NCBI RefSeq assembly: GCF_900176205.1
Contig: NZ_LT859959.1
Coordinates: 1,612,001 to 1,676,000, forward strand
Length of the DNA stretch: 64,000 nucleotides
Origin: Bradyrhizobium sp. ORS 285
GTDB taxonomy: Bacteria; Pseudomonadota; Alphaproteobacteria; Rhizobiales; Xanthobacteraceae
Reading direction: 5' to 3'
Shown: positions 16,462 through 26,032 of the stretch, piece after piece
Layout: each line of letters begins with the position of its first letter
Position numbering within the stretch: the stretch's first letter is position 1
The notes under the pieces: model-generated
What the model was told of the DNA's origin: nothing
The model's database searches: none
What the model saw: only the letters and a program-made list of their open reading frames with translations
Position numbers and translations under genes: made by a program

Positions 16462-17913
16462 CTACTGCGCCGCGGCGAGCTCCAGCTCCGCTGGCTTGCC
16501 GGGTGCGATCAGCGGAATGTCGAGCGCGATACGTGTGCCCTGCTGCGGCGCGCTGTCCAGCTCGATGCGGCCGCCGAGCGTGGACGCCACGAGGTTGAAA
16601 GCGATGTGCAGGCCGAGGCCGGCATTGCCCTTCTCGCGGCGTGTGGTGAAGAACGGATCGAATACCCGCTCGCGCACCTGCGCGCTCATGCCCACGCCCT
16701 GATCGGCGCAGACGATGCGCAAGGAGTCGTCGCCGGGCAGCGTGACCTCGACGGCGAAGACGCCGCTGAGATCCCCCGGATAAGCGTGCGTCGCCGCATT
16801 GAAGGCGAGGATGCTGATGACCTGTCCGAGTGCGCCCGGATAGCTGGTGATCGCGATGCCCTCCGGACAGGAGAGCGCGACAGTGAGGCCTTGCCGCGCT
16901 AGCAGCGGGCGCAGCTTGGCGAGGTGATCCATCATCCAGCCCTGCAGCTCGAACGTGTGCAGCGCCTCGTCGGCCTGGTCGACGGCGACCTGCTTGAAGC
17001 TGTGCACCATCTCGGATGCGCGGTGCAGGCTCTGCGTCGTCAGGGTCAGCCCGTGCTGCAGCCGTGCGACGCCGCGCGCCAGATCCGAGCGCCGCACCGG
17101 ACCGCCGCCAAGCATGCGTGCGATCGCCTCGACGTCGTCCTCCATCGCGGTCGATGTCGTCAGCGCCAGCCCGAGCGGCGTCGAGACCTCATGACCGACG
17201 CCGGCGACGAGCTGGCCGAGCGAGGCCAGCTTCTCGGCCTGCACGAGGTGGGCCTGCGTGGCATGCAGGTCGCGCAGCGAGGTCTCGGAACGCTCCTTCT
17301 CCCGCTGCAGCGCCTCGGCGGTGCGGAACTGCTTGCGCGCCTGATACTCCCGCGCGCCGACGGCGTAGAGGGAGAGCAGGCAGGCATTGCCGACCAGCGA
17401 ATGATCGATGAAGCGCAGTCCCGGCGGCAGCGGCTCCGTCGCAAGACTCTCGGCGACCGCCAGCGCGCTCCAGCTCGCCGCGCAGAAGATCGCATAGGAG
17501 CCGACGCGCAGCGGCAGCATCGTCGAGACGAACAGGATGACGATGATCATGCCCGCCGCGGAGTAGGTGAAGCCGGAGGGAAGCACCCAGTAGATCGTCG
17601 GCAGCACGCAGCCGGGAATGACGCAATAGGCCAGGTGAATCGGCTCCGCCCATCTGCGCGCCGGGGTCGACAGCAGCGCCGTCAGCGGCAGCAGCACGAA
17701 CAACGCGGTGCCGCCGCGAATCCTGAGCGTCGTCGGCACGATCTCGGGATACAGCACCCAGTCCCACAGCGTGTAGCCGGCAAAAGTGAAGGCGCCGAGC
17801 AGCATCGCGATCTGCGTCCAGCCGGTGCTGCCGTGGACGTAACGGTCCACGAAACGCCGCTCCTCCACGCAGTCCTCGAAACGCAGCCCCAACCGCACCA
17901 GCAATCCCGACAT
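16462..17913 (-). CDS. Membrane-bound sensor histidine kinase
   Basis: A 483-residue kinase if started at ATG 17913 (MSGLLVRLGLRFEDCVEERR); an upstream in-frame ATG at 18123 would add 70 unlikely residues. Six or so hydrophobic segments occupy about residues 30-195 and form a membrane sensor module. A coiled linker follows, then the phospho-acceptor box GHEVSTPLG with His near 241 and the ATPase motifs DQGVGM near 404 and GNAGLGLHIAF near 428. FDPFFTTRR is also present. No response regulator lies next to it, so it is an orphan kinase here. The signal is unknown. Confidence 0.9.
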   Translation of the reverse strand: MSGLLVRLGLRFEDCVEERRFVDRYVHGSTGWTQIAMLLGAFTFAGYTLWDWVLYPEIVPTTLRIRGGTALFVLLPLTALLSTPARRWAEPIHLAYCVIPGCVLPTIYWVLPSGFTYSAAGMIIVILFVSTMLPLRVGSYAIFCAASWSALAVAESLATEPLPPGLRFIDHSLVGNACLLSLYAVGAREYQARKQFRTAEALQREKERSETSLRDLHATQAHLVQAEKLASLGQLVAGVGHEVSTPLGLALTTSTAMEDDVEAIARMLGGGPVRRSDLARGVARLQHGLTLTTQSLHRASEMVHSFKQVAVDQADEALHTFELQGWMMDHLAKLRPLLARQGLTVALSCPEGIAITSYPGALGQVISILAFNAATHAYPGDLSGVFAVEVTLPGDDSLRIVCADQGVGMSAQVRERVFDPFFTTRREKGNAGLGLHIAFNLVASTLGGRIELDSAPQQGTRIALDIPLIAPGKPAELELAAAQ

Positions 17914-18151
17914 TATGCCACCGCAATCGAAAAACGATCCCCCGCCGCAGCATGAGCCGGCGGGAGGGCAGACATACACGAGATGAGTTGGTTGAGAAAA
18001 CGACGGGAGATCGCATGTGCCGCTTACGGCACGTAGAGCGTTATTAGAACGGTTCCAAGTCTCGCCGCGTGGCATGTCTCGGCATCGAGGCCGAGCGGCT
18101 GCAGCATCGGGCGCGGCCGCCATCAGCAGCCGCGCAGCGCAGATCGAGAAC

Positions 18152-19711
18152 TCACGGCGCTACATGACCCTCGACGGCGACGTCCTTGCCGTAGCGGCCC
18201 TTGGTTCGGAACGTCACCTTGTCGCCATCGAAGCTGAGCCGCCAGTTGCGCTCCTCGCCTTGGCCGATGAACTGCGCGTCGATCACGAAGGTCGTGGCGT
18301 CGATCCAGCTGCCCTTCATGGCCCGGTAGCTGAAGGGCTTCCAGGGATGCGGCGGCGTGGTTTTGCGATAGAGGCCGTCGAGGCCGATCGGGCTCTGCAG
18401 GTGCACCGTGGCCCCGGCGCGGTCCCGCGACGGGATGTCCCAGGTGACCTGCGGCTCGGGTCCGGTGAGGTCCAGCTTGATGTTGTTGACGCCGAGCGGG
18501 CCGGGCGGGAAGCTGTAGGTCTTGCCCGAGATGGACGCCGCGATCTCCGGCACGGTTCCGACCGGGCCTTGCGTTTCCGTTCCGACCTCGCGGACGGCAG
18601 CAGCCAGCGCGGCCGCAGCCTCGGGCGCCGGCGGCAGGGCGCTGTCGGACGTTGCAGTCGCCGCGATGGTGTTGGCGAGTTTCCGGAATGGACAGAACTC
18701 GCGGGCAGTCATCACCGCCACGATGTCACGGTCGGGCAGCACCATGATGACCTGGCAGTGATAGCCCACCGCCATGAACACGTGCTTATCTGGCAGAGCC
18801 CAGAACTGATCGGCGTAGGAGAGCCCCGGATCGAACTTCGCATTCATGCTGACGGTGGCGTGGTTGACGGCCTCGATCCAGCCGGGCGGCAGCAATTGCT
18901 GCTCGCCCCAGCGGCCGCGCCGCAGATAGAGGTAGCCGATCTTGGCCATGTCGCGCGGCTTCAGCGCCAGCCCGAAGCCCCCGGCGGAAATTCCCTTGGA
19001 ATCCTTGAACCAGGGGTGCTCGGTGATCCCCAGCGGCCCGAACAGCCTCTCCTTGGCAAAATCCTCCGCGCTCTTGCCGGTGAGCTTGGTGACGATCGCC
19101 GAGAGCAGATGCGAGTTGCCGCTGTTGTAGTAGAACGTCTCGCCGGGCGCATGCGCCATGGGACGGTCGAGAACGTACTGCACCCAATCCGGGCTTCGGC
19201 CCATCTCGTAGAGCGATGTCTCGGCACCGCCATCATAGCCTTCGTCCCAGTCGAACCCGGAGGTCATGTTGAGCAGATGCTGCACCGTGAGCGCCTGCTT
19301 GCGCGCGTCGACGTTCTCGATCTTGAGGTCCTTGAAGAAGTCGAGCACCGGATGATCGAGGCTGTCGAGTACGCCGTCCTTGAGCAGCATCGCGATCAAC
19401 GTCGAGACCACCGCCTTGGTCGACGAATTGATGATGTGCGGCTCGTCGGCATTGTAGGGCGCGTAGGACGCATCGAGCACGATCTTGCCATGGCGCGTGA
19501 TCAGCAGGCTATCGAACCGCATCGCCTTGCCCATCGCGACGAGCTTCGCCAGCGCCGCGGAATCCATCCCTTCGTCCTCGGGCGTGGCGGTCGACCAGTC
19601 GGGTTGAGGGAAGCGGGCGAGACCGGTGTCCTCGGCCAACGCTGCGCCGGTGAACAGCGGCGCCACCAGCAGCGCCGAGAGCAACCAGAGGCCAGTCTTG
19701 AGACGCGCCAT
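18152..19711 (-). CDS. Exported serine hydrolase of the beta-lactamase/class C family
   Basis: A 519-residue protein. The start at 19711 gives a signal peptide (MARLKTGLWLLSALLVAPLF, cleavage after GAALA) and has GGAG upstream. The catalytic domain spans about residues 35-360: the SxxK motif is SSTK near residue 96, and YYNSGN near 190 supplies the YxN element. A C-terminal domain of about 120 residues follows, of the kind seen on esterase-type members. The enzymes act in the periplasm on peptides, esters or beta-lactams. The substrate here is unknown, and no penicillin-binding context is present. Confidence 0.88.
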   Translation of the reverse strand: MARLKTGLWLLSALLVAPLFTGAALAEDTGLARFPQPDWSTATPEDEGMDSAALAKLVAMGKAMRFDSLLITRHGKIVLDASYAPYNADEPHIINSSTKAVVSTLIAMLLKDGVLDSLDHPVLDFFKDLKIENVDARKQALTVQHLLNMTSGFDWDEGYDGGAETSLYEMGRSPDWVQYVLDRPMAHAPGETFYYNSGNSHLLSAIVTKLTGKSAEDFAKERLFGPLGITEHPWFKDSKGISAGGFGLALKPRDMAKIGYLYLRRGRWGEQQLLPPGWIEAVNHATVSMNAKFDPGLSYADQFWALPDKHVFMAVGYHCQVIMVLPDRDIVAVMTAREFCPFRKLANTIAATATSDSALPPAPEAAAALAAAVREVGTETQGPVGTVPEIAASISGKTYSFPPGPLGVNNIKLDLTGPEPQVTWDIPSRDRAGATVHLQSPIGLDGLYRKTTPPHPWKPFSYRAMKGSWIDATTFVIDAQFIGQGEERNWRLSFDGDKVTFRTKGRYGKDVAVEGHVAP

Positions 19712-19851
19712 GTCGAATGTCTCCGATGAGCGACATTGACGGTACGACATCAAAAGACTGTAAGCGACCAAAGATTGTGTGAAGCGCGGCGCGCACGCCG
19801 CAAAAGCGGCATTTTGCCGGCGCAGATTGTCCTGATCGAATTCAAAAAGGA

Positions 19852-20334
19852 ATGCTGGCGGGCATGTCTCGATCTGGGCGGCTGCTCGCTTTCAATGTCA
19901 GGGTGTTCCTCGCGCTCTTGCTCACCGCCTCCGCGCTGCCGGCGCTTGCCGACGGCGAGCGTGTGATTGCGGTGCCCGATGCCCGTGCCATGACATCGGA
20001 CGTCGGCGATGATGCCGCGCGCCTCACGGCCCAACTGCGACAACGGCTTCAAGCGGTGCCGTCGCTGCGCATCGTCGACGGTCCACCGATCCTGTCTGCA
20101 AATGTTGACCGCGTTCCGGACTTTCGAACGGGCTCCGAAATGCATGTCGACCTCATGCTGTTGGCCTTTGCATCGCGGACTGCGGACGGCCGGCGCCAGT
20201 TTTCGCTGAGGCTCTGGGATACAGAAAAGCACACGCAGGTGATGGGGCAGACGTTTGTCTACGATGTCGGTCAGCAACCCGAAGCCGAGATCGCAGAGAA
20301 GACCGCGAATGAGCTGGCTGCGGTTCTGCAATAA
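19852..20334 (+). CDS. Exported DUF2380-like protein of unknown function
   Basis: A 160-residue protein with a signal peptide (about residues 1-34, ending ALPALA). Two start codons are possible: ATG 19852, which has AAAAGG almost touching it, or ATG 19864. The mature part has a mixed alpha/beta pattern with VDGPPILSANVDRV and a late FSLRLWDTEKHTQVMGQTF segment; it recalls small DUF2380/TolB-N-like periplasmic proteins that build on component-enumerating domains. I cannot assign a function. A 9-bp hairpin lies just downstream at 20352-20376. Confidence 0.6.
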   Translation: MLAGMSRSGRLLAFNVRVFLALLLTASALPALADGERVIAVPDARAMTSDVGDDAARLTAQLRQRLQAVPSLRIVDGPPILSANVDRVPDFRTGSEMHVDLMLLAFASRTADGRRQFSLRLWDTEKHTQVMGQTFVYDVGQQPEAEIAEKTANELAAVLQ

Positions 20335-20351
20335 TGGGACGCGGATCTGCG

Positions 20352-20376
20352 TTGGACGGACTCTCACTCCGTCCAA
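20352..20376 (+). terminator. Perfect 9-bp inverted repeat at the left end of the direct repeat
   Basis: TTGGACGGA and TCCGTCCAA form a perfect 9-bp stem with a 7-base loop, 18 bases after the DUF2380-like gene. It may act as a terminator, but no T-run follows. The right arm lies inside the left copy of the 87-bp direct repeat, and the substitutions that create the stem are absent from the right copy. Confidence 0.4.
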
Positions 20377-20448
20377 TGCGCCCGCAGCGCTGCCGCGATG
20401 CTCTGCGGCCGCTCGACGATGCTCCAATGACCGGCATCCTGCTCGACA
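20362..20448 (-). pseudogene. Duplicated 3' end of alpha/beta hydrolase gene (left direct repeat)
   Basis: This segment matches 21162-21248 at a constant offset of 800 bases; 20373-20448 is identical and the rest differs at only a few positions. It encodes the last residues of the hydrolase, including DAGHWSIVERPQSIAA, and keeps an in-frame stop, with the last two residues changed from Ala-Gly to Thr-Glu. Nothing upstream of it in frame belongs to the hydrolase, so it is a gene fragment. The ParE/antitoxin module lies between the two copies. Confidence 0.85.
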
Positions 20449-20540
20449 CCGCAATCCATCAAAGATTGTCTGATGGAAGACGCGCACGTCGGAACAGCGG
20501 CGTGTTGCTTGTTCTAGACAGCGCTCATACGCTGGGCGGT

Positions 20541-20834
20541 TTATAGTGTGTCCGGCCATCTCTGTGCGGCGTGTATGACCGTCAGAACCTCGATGCTTCC
20601 GGGTGTCACGCGATAGGCGACAATGTATGGAATGTCTGTGAGCACGAGTTCGCGCGTGCCGCTGATGCGCCCTGGCCGTCCCTTTGCGGGATGCTCGGCA
20701 AGGGAGTCGACGCCAACAACGATGCGTGCCACGACGCGCGCGGCTGCGGCGGGATTGTTCTCGGCGATGTACGCGCCGATCTGATCGAGGCGATTGAGCG
20801 CCCGTCTGGTCCAACGAAGGCGGCGCCGGCTCAT
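20541..20834 (-). CDS. RelE/ParE-family toxin
   Basis: A 97-residue protein with the ParE/RelE toxin pattern: basic start MSRRRLRWTRRALNRLDQIGAYIAE, middle HPAKGRPGR and end GTRELVLTDIPYIVAYRV followed by IEVLTVIHAAQRWP. ParE toxins poison DNA gyrase, while RelE-type relatives cleave mRNA; the HAAQRWP ending is common in the ParE branch. The start overlaps the antitoxin stop by four bases (20831-20834). The module is bracketed by an 87-bp direct repeat. Confidence 0.92.
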   Translation of the reverse strand: MSRRRLRWTRRALNRLDQIGAYIAENNPAAAARVVARIVVGVDSLAEHPAKGRPGRISGTRELVLTDIPYIVAYRVTPGSIEVLTVIHAAQRWPDTL

Positions 20835-21076
20835 CCCTGACTGGCAGGCTTAACGTACTTGGCGATCACCTGTGTCAATTCTGCGGTGCTGGCGAAGTCT
20901 CCGCGGTCCGCTTCGGCTAGCCCCGCCTCAATCTCAGCAAGCTGCCAGGCTTCCCGCTCGACGAAATCCTCGATCGCTCGCGCAACAACTTCGGAGGGGG
21001 GGCGGTCGAGTTTCTCCGCTAGCTCATCCAGTTTCGCGGCCGTCGCTTCCGACACGTGGACAGTGAAGGCGGTCAT
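20831..21076 (-). CDS. Ribbon-helix-helix antitoxin of the ParE-type module
   Basis: An 81-residue protein. The N terminus (TAFTVHVSEATAAKLDELA) is a ribbon-helix-helix DNA-binding domain, as in CopG/ParD-type antitoxins. The acidic C-terminal half would wrap the toxin. The stop overlaps the toxin start, the usual antitoxin-first order. It probably represses its own promoter in the 21077-21160 gap. The start at 21076 follows a GGAAGATC-type ribosome binding site. Confidence 0.9.
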   Translation of the reverse strand: MTAFTVHVSEATAAKLDELAEKLDRPPSEVVARAIEDFVEREAWQLAEIEAGLAEADRGDFASTAELTQVIAKYVKPASQG

Positions 21077-21161
21077 TGATCTTCCTTGAGGTTCTCAGCG
21101 ATTGTGGGTGAACGGAAGCGGAGCGTCAACCGTTGCCGCGTGCGGTCTTCAGAGGGACTGG

Positions 21162-21248
21162 TCTCACCCCGCCCAATGCGCCCGCAGCGCTGCCGCGATG
21201 CTCTGCGGCCGCTCGACGATGCTCCAATGACCGGCATCCTGCTCGACA
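21162..21248 (-). repeat. Right copy of 87-bp direct repeat (native 3' end of hydrolase gene)
   Basis: This is the real 3' end of the hydrolase gene (stop at 21164-21166). It is repeated at 20362-20448 in the same orientation. The pair flanks exactly one toxin-antitoxin module, as expected for an element that inserted at the 3' end of a gene and restored the reading frame. Confidence 0.85.
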
Positions 21249-21898
21249 TGCAGTCGCGCGCCATGCGCTTGCGCGAAGCGGCTGAGGGTGGCGAGCGTCA
21301 CGAACGGATCCCGCGTGCCGGAGATGACAAGGCCACGTTGCGGCAACTGCGTGAGACGCGCGATCCAGTCACCGCCGAAGCGAAGCCCGTCGGCGGAGCG
21401 ATACAGCTCGAGGATCGCCCGCCGCATCGGTGCCTGCCACGCCGCAGCTTCGTGCGCAGCCAGCTCCGGCGGCAGCCCGCTCTGCCGGAACATGCGCGCC
21501 ATCGCAGCTTGCGAAGACACCGCCATGAAGATCTCGCCAAGCACAGGCGTGTTCCAGATCCGCGCAATGCGATGACCGCGATAGTCCGGATCGAGCGCGC
21601 CGCCGGCAACAGCCCAGGACCGCACCAACTCCGGCCGCAGCGAGGCCGCCCGCAGCACCAGCAGCGCCCCCCAATCATGCCCGACCAGATCGAGCGGCCC
21701 GAACGCGGCATGCTGTGCCTCCATCAGCGCGACCAGCCAGTCGGCGTAGGCGTCTTTGGTGCAGGCGAAGCCGGCAGGCGCCTCGCCGCAGAAGCCGGGC
21801 AGGCAGGGCAGGGCGACGGTCTCGCCGAGCGCAGCGATCAGCGGTCCCCAGATCGCGGGTGTATCGGGGACGCCGTGGAGGAAGATGTGGTTGGACAT
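21164..21898 (-). CDS. Alpha/beta hydrolase with aspartate nucleophile
   Basis: A 244-residue soluble alpha/beta-hydrolase. FLHGVPDT near residue 6 supplies the oxyanion-hole HG motif. The nucleophile elbow is GHDWGA near residue 73, with Asp as in haloalkane dehalogenases and epoxide hydrolases rather than Ser. SGTRDPF near 198 and DAGHWS near 222 supply the acid and the catalytic His. It may therefore open epoxides or remove halides, but substrates cannot be predicted. The 3' 87 bases are duplicated 800 bp downstream, on the far side of the toxin-antitoxin module. Confidence 0.88.
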   Translation of the reverse strand: MSNHIFLHGVPDTPAIWGPLIAALGETVALPCLPGFCGEAPAGFACTKDAYADWLVALMEAQHAAFGPLDLVGHDWGALLVLRAASLRPELVRSWAVAGGALDPDYRGHRIARIWNTPVLGEIFMAVSSQAAMARMFRQSGLPPELAAHEAAAWQAPMRRAILELYRSADGLRFGGDWIARLTQLPQRGLVISGTRDPFVTLATLSRFAQAHGARLHVEQDAGHWSIVERPQSIAAALRAHWAG

Positions 21899-21934
21899 GG
21901 CGTCATCCCTATCACATCCGGAGGCTTCGCATTC

Positions 21935-22340
21935 GGCGAAATTTCTTCTTTCCTTTTTTCAGAAATCATGCTTTGATGCGCCATCCCGCCTCATCGAAGA
22001 GGGGCGTACGCGTCGTCACGATACGTGGAGTGCGGGGAGCGATGGCCGTGAGGCGACGGTGGACGACCGGCGCTTTGCGGACGGCGAAGTCGTGTGGTCC
22101 TGGCACCCCGAAGCTGGTGTCAAGCCGCTCGCGTTCATGACGAGCGCGGCTGTGACGGGGGCAATCAAGCCGGTCCCCGGGGAGAGCGCTAAGTAAGTCG
22201 TAAAGCCGTTGCGCAGGGGAGGCTGGGAGGTCCTGGCCGTACCTGTGGTTCCTGCCCCGTGCATCTCTTCACGCACGGGGGCCGCGGGTGTCGGCAGACG
22301 CCCGGCCTTCCCCTGCACCCTCGATTGGCGAGGGGCGATG
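21935..22340 (+). repeat. Long dispersed intergenic repeat, copy 1
   Basis: About 400 bases matching 59340-59775 in the same orientation. Shared blocks include GGGGCGTACGCGTCGTCACG, GTGTGGTCCTGGC, GGTCCCCGGGGAGAGCGC and a late ACCTGTGGTNCCTGCC block, each separated by diverged sequence. I recall this as a widespread non-coding element in Bradyrhizobium and relatives, often misannotated as short hypothetical genes. No coding frame is conserved between the copies as far as I can see. Confidence 0.75.
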
Positions 22341-22453
22341 TTGATGATCAGCCTGGGCACGATGGTGTCGCGGGAGCGGAGAGGTGTGTGCGAATGCGGT
22401 TTGAACAATCGATCAAAGCCCGAGGGGCGCCCAACTCGTGCGTCAAACACCGG

Positions 22454-22529
22454 CGTCATTGCGAGCGAAGCGAAGCAATCCAGGGCTGCACGCGTGACTC
22501 TGGATTGCTTCGCTTCGCTCGCAATGACG
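22454..22529. repeat. Perfect 30-bp inverted repeat element
   Basis: The arms at 22454-22483 and 22500-22529 are perfectly complementary over 30 bases, with a 16-base spacer. Each arm begins CGTCATTGCGAGCGAAGCGA. Transcripts from either strand would fold into a very stable hairpin. Elements of this sequence are common between genes in Bradyrhizobium and some other proteobacteria. Confidence 0.9.
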
Positions 22530-22550
22530 GGGAGAGAGCGGTGCTCCACC

Positions 22551-22664
22551 CACCGCTGTCATCGTCCGCGAAGGCGGACGATCCAGTATTCCAGAGGCAG
22601 TTGTGAGCGAGCCGAGGGGCCGCGGCGTACTGGATACCCCGCTTTCGCGGGGTATGACGGCGGA
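22551..22664. repeat. Compound palindromic element with two 9-bp hairpins
   Basis: Two perfect 9-bp stems with tetraloops, ATCGTCCGC/GCGGACGAT at 22561-22582 and ATACCCCGC/GCGGGGTAT at 22634-22655, are enclosed by complementary outer blocks (GTCAT with ATGAC, ATCCAGTA with TACTGGAT). The arrangement is like a BIME formed by two inverted REP units. The element lies 22 bases after the 30-bp inverted repeat. The rest of the gap to 22883 shows no gene. Confidence 0.85.
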
Positions 22665-22883
22665 GAATGGGGCAGCGGATAGGGGCTGGCCGCGTGAGCG
22701 CAACGGCGGAAGAAGGCGGCGCGAGAGGGAAGGGTTCAGGGCACGATACGTCACCCCTCCTGACCCTTATTCGGCGTTGCGAGGCCCTCCCATTCCCGGT
22801 AAAAGCGCTGTCGAGGGCACCTCGGCAACACTCCGTCAATGGTTTTGCCGCACGATTTTCGTGTCTTCGCAAAGGGTTTGGCA

Positions 22884-23009
22884 ATGCTGATTCGCAGCGC
22901 AGAGATCGAGGCCATCGCCGGGGCAGACGCCCGGTCGATCGCGCTCGCCTCGCTGTCCGCTCGCGGCCTGATTGGCGCGCTCGAGCTTCTGCTTCTTAGC
23001 TGCCCCTGA
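22884..23009 (+). CDS. Leucine-rich leader peptide upstream of leuA
   Basis: A 41-codon frame starting at ATG 22884, with AAGGG about eight bases upstream. It ends ALELLLLSCP and a TGA at 23007-23009, so five of six consecutive codons (33, 35-38) are leucine. Three of those use CTT, a codon that should be rare in this GC-rich genome. It stops 126 bases before leuA, and its end overlaps the 5' arm of a hairpin. This is the classic form of an attenuation leader peptide for leucine biosynthesis. It is too short to be caught by usual gene length cut-offs. Confidence 0.85.
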   Translation: MLIRSAEIEAIAGADARSIALASLSARGLIGALELLLLSCP

Positions 23010-23108
23010 GGGCCGGCTGGGCGGGATGCGCCTGGGCACTCAGGGGGCTGCTTCGACACCGAACAACCCTTCAGCGCCCCATGTTCAGAGATCCTGACGG
23101 TCAGGCGC
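22998..23108 (+). promoter_or_regulatory. Candidate leucine attenuator with competing hairpins
   Basis: CCCCTGAG at 23003-23010, overlapping the leader stop codon, pairs with CTCAGGGG at 23039-23046. The segment 23043-23050 (GGGGGCTG) can instead pair with CAGCGCCCC at 23072-23080 with one bulge. The latter may also pair through GCGCC with GGCGC at 23104-23108, enclosing CCTGA/TCAGG. A ribosome stalled on the Leu codons at 22980-22997 would change which pair forms. No long T-run is visible, so the output could be Rho-dependent or act on translation. Confidence 0.65.
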
Positions 23109-23135
23109 ACCACCTTCAGACTTCGAGGAAAGCCA

Positions 23136-24710
<1,575 letters not shown>

Positions 24711-24906
24711 CCTCACGACGTCCATTCCGGGGGCAGCCTCGACAGCGGCTGAACCCGGGATGACGAGCGATGGTGCGTTGCACCACGCGAATCCCGGCCG
24801 TGCTGCTAACGGTCAATGGCATTCCCGGCCGGCACCCGCTAACAATGTCCTTGGCATACAAAGCGGGGGCGTCATTGCAATGCCCCCCGAATTTCGGGAG
24901 GACACT

Positions 24907-25923
24907 TTGCAGCAGCTCAAGTTCCGTCATCTGATCGCCACCGCCGCCTCGCTCGCGGTGCTCGCGCTGGCCGGCCCGGCCCTGGCGGCCGATCCGATCG
25001 TGATCAAGTTCAGCCACGTCGTGGCCTCGAACACGCCGAAGGGCCTCGCCGCCGACAAGTTCAAGGAACTGGCCGAGAAGTACACCGACGGCAAGGTCAA
25101 GGTCGAAGTCTACCCGAACTCGCAGCTCTACAAGGACAAGGAAGAGCTCGAGGCGTTGCAGCTCGGCGCCGTGCAGATGCTGGCGCCGTCGAACTCCAAG
25201 TTCGGCCCGATCGGCATCAAGGAATTCGAGGTGTTCGATCTGCCCTACATCCTGCCGGATCTTGCCACCTTGCGGAAGGTCACGGATGGCCCGCTCGGCG
25301 CCAAGCTGTTGAAGCTGCTCGAGCCGAAGGGAATGATCGGCTTGGCCTACTGGGACAACGGCTTCAAGCAGATGAGCGCCAACAAGAAGCTCGTCGATCC
25401 CGCCGACTACAAGGGCCTCAAGTTCCGCATCCAGTCGTCGAAGGTGCTCGATGCGCAATTCCGCACGCTCGGCGCCATCCCGCAGGTGATGGCGTTCTCC
25501 GAAGTCTACCAGGCGCTGCAGACCGGCGTCGTCGACGGCCAGGAGAACACGCCCTCCAACATCTATACGCAGAAAATGCACGAGGTGCAGAAGTACATCA
25601 CGCTCACCAACCACGGCTACATCGGCTATGTCGTGGTCGTGAACAAGAAGTTCTGGGACGGCCTGCCGCCCGACATCCGGGCTGCCTGCGACAAGGCGAT
25701 GAAGGAAGCCACCGCCTATGGCAACAACCAGTCGGCCAAGGAGAACGACGACGCGCTGGAGGAGATCCGCAAGTCCGGCAAGTCCGAGCTCGTGAAGCTG
25801 ACGCCCGCGCAGGACGAGGCGATGCGCAAGGCGATGATGCCGGTCTACAAGGACGTCGCGGGCCGCGTCGGTCAGCCCTTGATCGACGAGTTCCTGAAGG
25901 AGACGCGTGGCACGACGAACTGA
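24907..25923 (+). CDS. TRAP transporter substrate-binding protein, DctP family
   Basis: A 338-residue periplasmic binding protein. I choose TTG 24907, which has GGGAGG six bases upstream and gives a clean signal peptide (KFRHLIATAASLAVLALAGP, cleavage after ALA). An ATG at 24880 is possible but lacks a ribosome binding site. The mature part begins DPIVIKFSHVVASNTPKG and contains EVYPNSQLYKD and VFDLPYIL, typical of DctP proteins that bind C4-dicarboxylates or related organic acids. The conserved binding arginine region (GLKFRIQSS) is present. The permease subunits follow on the same strand. Confidence 0.92.
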   Translation: MQQLKFRHLIATAASLAVLALAGPALAADPIVIKFSHVVASNTPKGLAADKFKELAEKYTDGKVKVEVYPNSQLYKDKEELEALQLGAVQMLAPSNSKFGPIGIKEFEVFDLPYILPDLATLRKVTDGPLGAKLLKLLEPKGMIGLAYWDNGFKQMSANKKLVDPADYKGLKFRIQSSKVLDAQFRTLGAIPQVMAFSEVYQALQTGVVDGQENTPSNIYTQKMHEVQKYITLTNHGYIGYVVVVNKKFWDGLPPDIRAACDKAMKEATAYGNNQSAKENDDALEEIRKSGKSELVKLTPAQDEAMRKAMMPVYKDVAGRVGQPLIDEFLKETRGTTN

Positions 25924-26032
25924 CCGAATGACGCGGGCAATGCGCGGGCGGGTGGCCCGCGTATTGCTACGTCACAGAATGGAAGACGGCGCATCCAAGC
26001 GCCGCGCATGATCTGATTGTGGGGGAGGGGAC

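Noticed and set aside
22454..22529. The 30-bp inverted repeat as a CRISPR unit or transposon end
   Set aside because: There is a single pair of arms with a 16-base spacer, no repeated spacers, no transposase and no target duplication.
22016..22549. Open frames across the long repeat near 22 kb
   Set aside because: They cover dispersed repeat and palindrome sequence that is not conserved as protein between copies.
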